Below are positions 33,909-64,000 of a DNA stretch of 64,000 nt, in pieces (positions within the stretch are counted from its first letter, which is position 1; each line of letters opens with the position of its first letter). Under the pieces are notes generated by a model that saw only the letters and a program-made list of their open reading frames with translations, was not told the DNA's origin and ran no database searches. The position numbers and the translations under genes are program-made. The stretch is from Pantoea sp. Cy-639 (lineage in GTDB: Bacteria > Pseudomonadota > Gammaproteobacteria > Pseudomonadales > Pseudomonadaceae). The DNA is taken from positions 124,001 to 188,000 of the forward strand of contig NZ_VWXI01000001.1 of assembly GCF_011752525.1 (NCBI RefSeq), read 5' to 3'.

Positions 33909-36332
33909 ATGCATGTCTTCCCGAAGATGACCCCGCTGGCCGCACTGCTGGTCAAGCAGTGCCTGCGTCGTCAACACCTTCCCGCCTCGCTGCTGCTGAG
34001 CGCCTCGCTATCCCTGCCGACACTGGCCCAGGCCCAGCAGGTCAGTTTCGACATCCCGGCCCAACCACTGGGCGCGGCGCTCCAGCGCTTCGGCCTGCAG
34101 GCCGACATGCAGCTGCTGTACAGCCCCGACCTGGCCCGCGGTCTGCGCAGCCAGGCGGTGCAAGGCAGCCTGGAGCCGGCCCAGGCCCTGGCCCGGCTGC
34201 TGGCCGGTAGCGGCCTGTCGTTCAGCATCGACGGCAACACCATCACCCTGCTGCCGGCCAGCACCAGCGATTCGGCGGTACAACTGGGCGCCACCAACGT
34301 CACCAGCAACAGCCTGGGCGCGATCAGCGAAGGCACCCACGCCTACACCACCGGCAGCACCAGCACCGCCACCAAGCTGCCGATGTCGATCCGCGAGACG
34401 CCGCAGTCGGTGACCGTGGTCACCCGCCAGCGCATCGAGGACGAGAACCTGGTCAACCTCGACGACGTGCTGACCAACGCCACCGGCGTGACCCTGGTGA
34501 AGAACGGCACCGAGCGCACCAACTACTACGCCCGTGGCCAGCAGATCGACACCCTGCAGATCGATGGCGTGCCGACCAACATCGCCAACGCCTATTCGCT
34601 GGACGCGATTTCCAAGCCCAACACCGACCTGTACGACCGCGTCGAGATCGTCCGTGGCGCCAACGGCCTGATGCAAGGCGCCGGCAACCCGTCGGCGGCG
34701 ATCAACCTGATCCGCAAGCGCCCCACCGTCGAGCCGCAGGTGCAGGTCACCTCCTCGGTCGGCTCGTGGGACACCTACCGCAACTCGGTGGATGTCAGCT
34801 CGGCGCTCAACGATGCCGGCACCCTGCGCGGCCGCTCGGTGGTGTCCTATACCACCGGCCACAGCTACCGCGACCATGCCAAGAAAGAGAACTCGCTGAT
34901 CTACGGCATCCTCGAGGCCGACCTCGACGACAGCTCGATGGTGACCCTGGGCTTCAGCTACCAGAAAGACCGCAACCCCGGCTACGACTGGAGCGGCCTG
35001 CCGGCCAAGGCCAATGGCGAGTTCTACCCGCTCTCGCGCTCCACCGCGCTGACCGCCGACTGGGCGCACCTGAACAAGAGCAACACCAACGTCTTCGTCG
35101 ATTACCAGAAGCACTTCGACAACGACTGGAAACTGGTCCTGGCGGCCAACCAGATCTGGGCCAAGTCCGACTTCCTGGCCAACTACACCTGGCCGGTGGC
35201 CAACAACCCGGGGCGCTACACCCTCAACCCGCGCGGTTTTCGCTACGACGACACCCAGACCAGCCTCGACGGCTACCTCAGCGGCCCGTTCCAGCTGCTC
35301 GGCCGCCAGCATGACCTGATCGTCGGCTTCAATGCCCGCCAGGACGACTTCGACTACCACGGCGGCCGCGACGCCAGCTACAACTACGGCTTCGACGTGA
35401 ACGACCTCGGCGCCTTCAACCCGCCAGCGCCGAACATCAACTACAACCTGTGGAAGTACAACTACACCACCGAGCAACAAGGCGCCTACCTGGCCACCCG
35501 CCTGAGCCTGACCGACTCGACCAAGCTGATCCTTGGCTCGCGCCTGAGCTGGTACAAGACCGAGACCGACCTGCTGGGGGTCAAGGCCGACTACTCGAAG
35601 AACCGCGAAGTCACGCCCTATGCCGGCATCGTCCAGGAGCTGAACGACAACTTCTCGGCCTACGCCAGCTACACCGAGGTGTTCAAGCCGCAGAGCAACG
35701 TCGACTACAACGGCAGCGTGCTGGCCCCGGCCACCGGCAGCAACTACGAGCTGGGCCTCAAGGGCGAGACCCTGGACAAACGCTTCGGCGGCTCGCTGGC
35801 ATTGTTCCAGACCGACCTGACCGGCACCGCCGAGCAGCTCGACAGCTGCGCCCCGGGCGTGCCCAGCTGCTTTGCCGCGAAAGAGAAAATCCGCACCACC
35901 GGCCTGGACCTGGAGGCCTACGGCGAGCTGACGCCGAACTGGAACCTCTCGGCCGGCTACACCTACGCCTCGCCACGCTACGAAGGCGGCGCCAGCAAGG
36001 GCTCGGCGGCCAACACCGACATCCCGCGCCACCTGTTCAAACTGACCACCGACTATCGCCTGCCCGCACCGCTGGAAAAACTGCGCGTGGGCGGCAGCGT
36101 CCTGTCGCAGACCCACATGTACAAGGAAACCGCCACCTACCGGGTGGAACAGGCTGGCTACACAGTGACCAACCTGCATGCGGTCTACGAGATCGACAAA
36201 CACTTCGAACTCCAGGGCAACCTGAACAACGCCTTCGACAAGAAGTACTACCAGACCGTCCAGTTCAACCACTACAACAACTTCTTCGGGGATCCGCGGA
36301 ACTTTACCGTCACGCTTCGGGCCAAGTTCTGA
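33909..36332 (+). CDS. fpvA: FpvA-type TonB-dependent ferripyoverdine receptor with signalling domain
   Basis: 807 residues. Signal peptide (LLLSASLSLPTLAQA), then an N-terminal signalling domain (about 45-118, FDIPAQPLGAALQRFGLQADM), which in FpvA talks to the anti-sigma factor FpvR and so controls PvdS and FpvI. The plug follows (about 155-270, IRETPQSVTVVTRQRIEDEN and VRGANGLMQGAGNPSAAINL), then the 22-strand barrel ending in FTVTLRAKF. The gene follows pvdE. No perfect PvdS box is visible in the 192-base gap, so it may be read through from pvdA-pvdE or use its own weaker promoter. Confidence 0.94.
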   Translation: MHVFPKMTPLAALLVKQCLRRQHLPASLLLSASLSLPTLAQAQQVSFDIPAQPLGAALQRFGLQADMQLLYSPDLARGLRSQAVQGSLEPAQALARLLAGSGLSFSIDGNTITLLPASTSDSAVQLGATNVTSNSLGAISEGTHAYTTGSTSTATKLPMSIRETPQSVTVVTRQRIEDENLVNLDDVLTNATGVTLVKNGTERTNYYARGQQIDTLQIDGVPTNIANAYSLDAISKPNTDLYDRVEIVRGANGLMQGAGNPSAAINLIRKRPTVEPQVQVTSSVGSWDTYRNSVDVSSALNDAGTLRGRSVVSYTTGHSYRDHAKKENSLIYGILEADLDDSSMVTLGFSYQKDRNPGYDWSGLPAKANGEFYPLSRSTALTADWAHLNKSNTNVFVDYQKHFDNDWKLVLAANQIWAKSDFLANYTWPVANNPGRYTLNPRGFRYDDTQTSLDGYLSGPFQLLGRQHDLIVGFNARQDDFDYHGGRDASYNYGFDVNDLGAFNPPAPNINYNLWKYNYTTEQQGAYLATRLSLTDSTKLILGSRLSWYKTETDLLGVKADYSKNREVTPYAGIVQELNDNFSAYASYTEVFKPQSNVDYNGSVLAPATGSNYELGLKGETLDKRFGGSLALFQTDLTGTAEQLDSCAPGVPSCFAAKEKIRTTGLDLEAYGELTPNWNLSAGYTYASPRYEGGASKGSAANTDIPRHLFKLTTDYRLPAPLEKLRVGGSVLSQTHMYKETATYRVEQAGYTVTNLHAVYEIDKHFELQGNLNNAFDKKYYQTVQFNHYNNFFGDPRNFTVTLRAKF

Positions 36333-36706
36333 TCGGAGTGGGGCTGGGGACTCTTGGGGGGCGGCTTTTTGGAGGGTGGGTGGTTTTGCGGGATGTATGC
36401 GCATTCATTGGCTTTGGCGACGCATAGTCACCTTTCCGCCCTTACGGCGGGTCCCTTTTTGAAGGATCAAAAAGGAACCAAAAAATCCTCGCTCCATCAT
36501 CCGGCCCCTACGCTTCGCTTCGGGGTCCCCTCGCTACGGCGCCTTTCGGGCCAGCGCGGCCTACGACTTGCTACGCAAGTCTACATCTCGCGCCCTCGGC
36601 TACGCCGAGGGGTGCTGCGCACCTGGCCCTACAGGCACCTTCGCTCGGCCTCCTGAAGTCGCAATAGGCGTCGCCTGGACTATTGCGCGCTTAAAAGCCA
36701 AAGCAA

Positions 36707-36766
36707 GAGCAAGAGCAAGAGCAAGAGCAAGAGCAAGAGCAAGAGCAAGAGCAAGAGCAAGAGCAA
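36707..36766 (+). repeat. Hexanucleotide tandem repeat (GAGCAA) x10
   Basis: Ten perfect, uninterrupted copies of GAGCAA (60 bp), preceded by a partial unit. The lack of any mismatch points to recent slippage and probable copy-number variation between strains. It lies outside genes, about 375 bp after fpvA, so it cannot cause phase variation by frameshift there; it might affect mRNA 3' ends. Confidence 0.95.
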
Positions 36767-36970
36767 AAAGTCTGAAGCTTGGAATATCTACTCCAGAATT
36801 GTTTGGCAGTGCCTCTCCTGGTTTATTCGCCGATGTTTCTATCGAACATATGCCTGCTTGGACTGTGCCCCACGTGCTTGGGCTGTGTACGGCCCGGCTT
36901 GTTGTAGGTACATGGCATTCGGCCCCATCGCAGGCTTCGCCAGCTCCTACAAGCCAACGACCTGACGGCC

Positions 36971-37113
36971 AGATGCCAGATGCCAGATGCCAAGAGACCA
37001 GGAGTCAGGAAGTCAGGAAGTCAGGAAGTCAGGAATCAGGAATCAGGAATCAGGAAGTCAGGAAGTCAGGAACCAGGAGACCAGGAGACCAGGAGACCAG
37101 GAGACCAGGAGCT
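36971..37113 (+). repeat. Degenerate short tandem repeats between the REP arms
   Basis: A run of related units: AGATGCC x3, then GTCAGGAA units, AATCAGG units, again GTCAGGAA, then GACCAGGA x5. All share the core CAGGA. The spacer of the shorter copy at 8 kb has only one or two such units (CAGGAACCAGGAGACCAGC), so the array here has expanded inside the same kind of element. Confidence 0.85.
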
Positions 37114-37309
37114 TGGGCGACCAGCGGGGGAAATGTGGGAGCTGGCGAAGCCAGCGATTGGGCCGGCAAGATCACACGAAACCCTGCTAGCGACAGCTGC
37201 GCCAGCCCAACCACCACCCCCTCTTCACGACTTCAGGAGACTGAACGCAGGCATCAGGAGATCCAGCCCCCTCGACACAGCCGAGCTCGCGAGATGCAGA
37301 CTTGCTCAG

Positions 37310-38257
37310 TCACCCCTCCCCCAGCACCTCGCACACCGCCTCGGCAATCGCCGCCCGCGCCTCGGCCGCCTCGTCGGCAATGGCATCCATGCGCATGAAG
37401 TCATGCACCATCCCCTCGTACACCTGCAACTGCACGACCACACCCGACTCGCGCAAGTGCGCAGCATAGGCCAGGCCCTGGTCATACAACGGATCACAGT
37501 CGGCCAGCACCAGGCACACCGGCACCTGCGGATTGGCCACCGCCCCGAGCAAAGGCGACAGACGCGGGTCGCCACGCTCGCCCGACACCGGCGCGTACTG
37601 CTGGTAGAACCATTCCAGGGTCGCGGTCTCCAGCAGGTGGCCAGTAGCGAAGCGCTGCAGCGAAGCAGTCTGGCTGGTGGCATCGGTCACCGGGTAGATC
37701 AACACCCGCAAGCGCGGCCACCCCCCAGGCGTACCGACCTGAGCCGCCAGGCTAGCGCCGACGCTGTCGCCAGCGACCACCAGCCGCTGCCGATCCAGGC
37801 CCAGGGCCTCGGCCCGGGCCAGCACCGCGGCCCAGGCATCCTCGGCATCGTGGCTGGCCGTCGGAAAACGCCACTGCGGCGCCAGCCGGTAAGCCACCGA
37901 CAGCACCGGCAACCCACAGTCCAGTGCCAAGTCGCGGCACAAGGCATCATGGGAGTCCAGGCTGCCGACCACATAGCCACCACCATGGAAATACACCAGC
38001 GCCGCCGAACACATACCGGCCTGCCTCGGCGTCGGGCGGTACAGCCGCGCAGCCAGCGCCGCGCCGTCACGGGCGATCAACGTCAGGGACTCGACCTCGA
38101 CGCTGTCGTCACCGCCCAGGCTCATCATCAGCGAGGACTGGTCGAACGCCTCGCGGGCCTGTTCAGGGGACATCTCATGCATCGCCGCTACCTTGCCATT
38201 GGCACGGGCGGCATTGACCAACTGCAGGTACGCAGCGATATCAGGATTGAGGTTCAC
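37310..38257 (-). CDS. HSL-family alpha/beta hydrolase at the end of the NRPS operon
   Basis: 315 residues, alpha/beta hydrolase fold-3 of the hormone-sensitive-lipase family. The oxyanion-hole motif HGGGYVVGS is near residue 88, nucleophile Ser in GDSVGAS (about 167), Asp in CDPLYDQG (about 255) and His in GMVHDF (about 285), so the triad is complete. No signal peptide: cytoplasmic. I prefer GTG 38257 (MNLNPDIAAYL) because GGAG lies seven bases upstream; an ATG at 38299 would add 14 residues without a site. It follows the thioesterase-containing NRPS by 55 bases on the same strand and is probably co-transcribed. Role unknown: proofreading thioesterase, deacylase or siderophore esterase are possibilities. 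Confidence 0.85.
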   Translation of the reverse strand: MNLNPDIAAYLQLVNAARANGKVAAMHEMSPEQAREAFDQSSLMMSLGGDDSVEVESLTLIARDGAALAARLYRPTPRQAGMCSAALVYFHGGGYVVGSLDSHDALCRDLALDCGLPVLSVAYRLAPQWRFPTASHDAEDAWAAVLARAEALGLDRQRLVVAGDSVGASLAAQVGTPGGWPRLRVLIYPVTDATSQTASLQRFATGHLLETATLEWFYQQYAPVSGERGDPRLSPLLGAVANPQVPVCLVLADCDPLYDQGLAYAAHLRESGVVVQLQVYEGMVHDFMRMDAIADEAAEARAAIAEAVCEVLGEG

Positions 38258-38312
38258 GGTAGATCTCCGCTGCCCGGCCAGGTGGCCGGGCATGTTCAAG
38301 ACAAAGGAAAGT

Positions 38313-56428
<18,116 letters not shown>

Positions 56429-56441
56429 GAGGCCACTCCCA

Positions 56442-64000
<7,559 letters not shown>

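Larger units (their letters stand above)
36333..37309. other. Repeat-rich intergenic region between convergent pyoverdine transcripts
   Basis: A gene-free stretch of nearly 1 kb between the fpvA stop and the hydrolase stop. It holds copy 2 of the composite repeat also found after xthA: GCTCCATCATCCGG...GGGCCAGCGCG at 36491-36558, an imperfect inverted REP pair (36927-36951 and 37134-37158, two mismatches) and the flanking block 37110-37209. A perfect GAGCAA array and a degenerate CAGGA array, listed separately, lie in or near it. The short open frames through it are artefacts of the repeats. Confidence 0.75.

Noticed and set aside
34008..36404. A 798-codon frame opposite fpvA
   Set aside because: Codon-bias shadow; the plus strand encodes a full TonB receptor with signal peptide, signalling domain, plug and barrel.
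36971..37113. CRISPR-like array
   Set aside because: Units are 7-9 bp and adjoining, with no unique spacers of constant length and no cas genes.
36568..37398. Plus-strand frame of 276 codons across the GAGCAA array (Lys/Ala/Arg repeats)
   Set aside because: Its sequence is simply the translated repeat, with no start signal, and it runs into the REP element and the 3' end of the hydrolase.

Overview
The window is GC-rich Pseudomonas chromosome, most like the P. putida / P. entomophila / P. mosselii group. The evidence is a TamA/TamB pair, an MvaU-type H-NS protein, OprD and CobF homologues, REP-type repeats, and a periplasmic pyoverdine maturation set with a large peptide synthetase operon. 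No rRNA, tRNA, CRISPR array, insertion sequence or intact prophage was seen.

Left part (1-26.9 kb), mostly core or housekeeping genes: a Mor-type regulator, tamB-tamA, a GNAT acetyltransferase, and xthA. A repeat-rich scar with two truncated gene remnants follows (7.9-8.9 kb). Next is an ECF sigma/anti-sigma pair divergent from a catalase-family peroxidase and cytochrome b561, sharing back-to-back promoters of identical geometry. Then come an MFS exporter, a cupin-HTH regulator, a DUF7693 protein, an isomerase/SDR pair divergent from a TetR regulator, a LysR regulator, an exported ankyrin protein, cobF, an OprD porin, mvaU, gloA, an AroE-like dehydrogenase, small exported or hypothetical proteins, an Old-Yellow-Enzyme-type oxidoreductase behind a MerR-type 19-bp-spacer promoter, a DUF6434 protein, pbpG and a coiled-coil protein.

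Right part (26.9-64 kb), the pyoverdine siderophore locus. Plus strand: pvdM-pvdN-pvdO (periplasmic maturation), pvdA (ornithine N5-hydroxylase), pvdE (export of ferribactin to the periplasm) and fpvA (outer-membrane receptor with signalling domain). Exact PvdS boxes (TAAAT-N16-CGT) precede pvdM and pvdA. Minus strand, convergent with these: a three-gene NRPS operon (the first gene runs off the right edge) ending in a thioesterase, followed by an HSL-family alpha/beta hydrolase. Reading adenylation pockets by eye gives the C-terminal part of the side chain as ...D-Ser - Ser - Gly - Asp - D-X - Ser - X. X is one repeated signature, inferred to be N5-hydroxyornithine: acylated inside the chain, cyclised at the end.

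Most notable: a probable lost epimerization domain in the penultimate module, a 219-bp perfect repeat between two Ser adenylation domains (recent homogenisation), an extra hydrolase at the end of the NRPS operon, and two copies of a composite REP/inverted-repeat element in direct orientation bracketing about 28 kb that includes the pvdM-fpvA genes.
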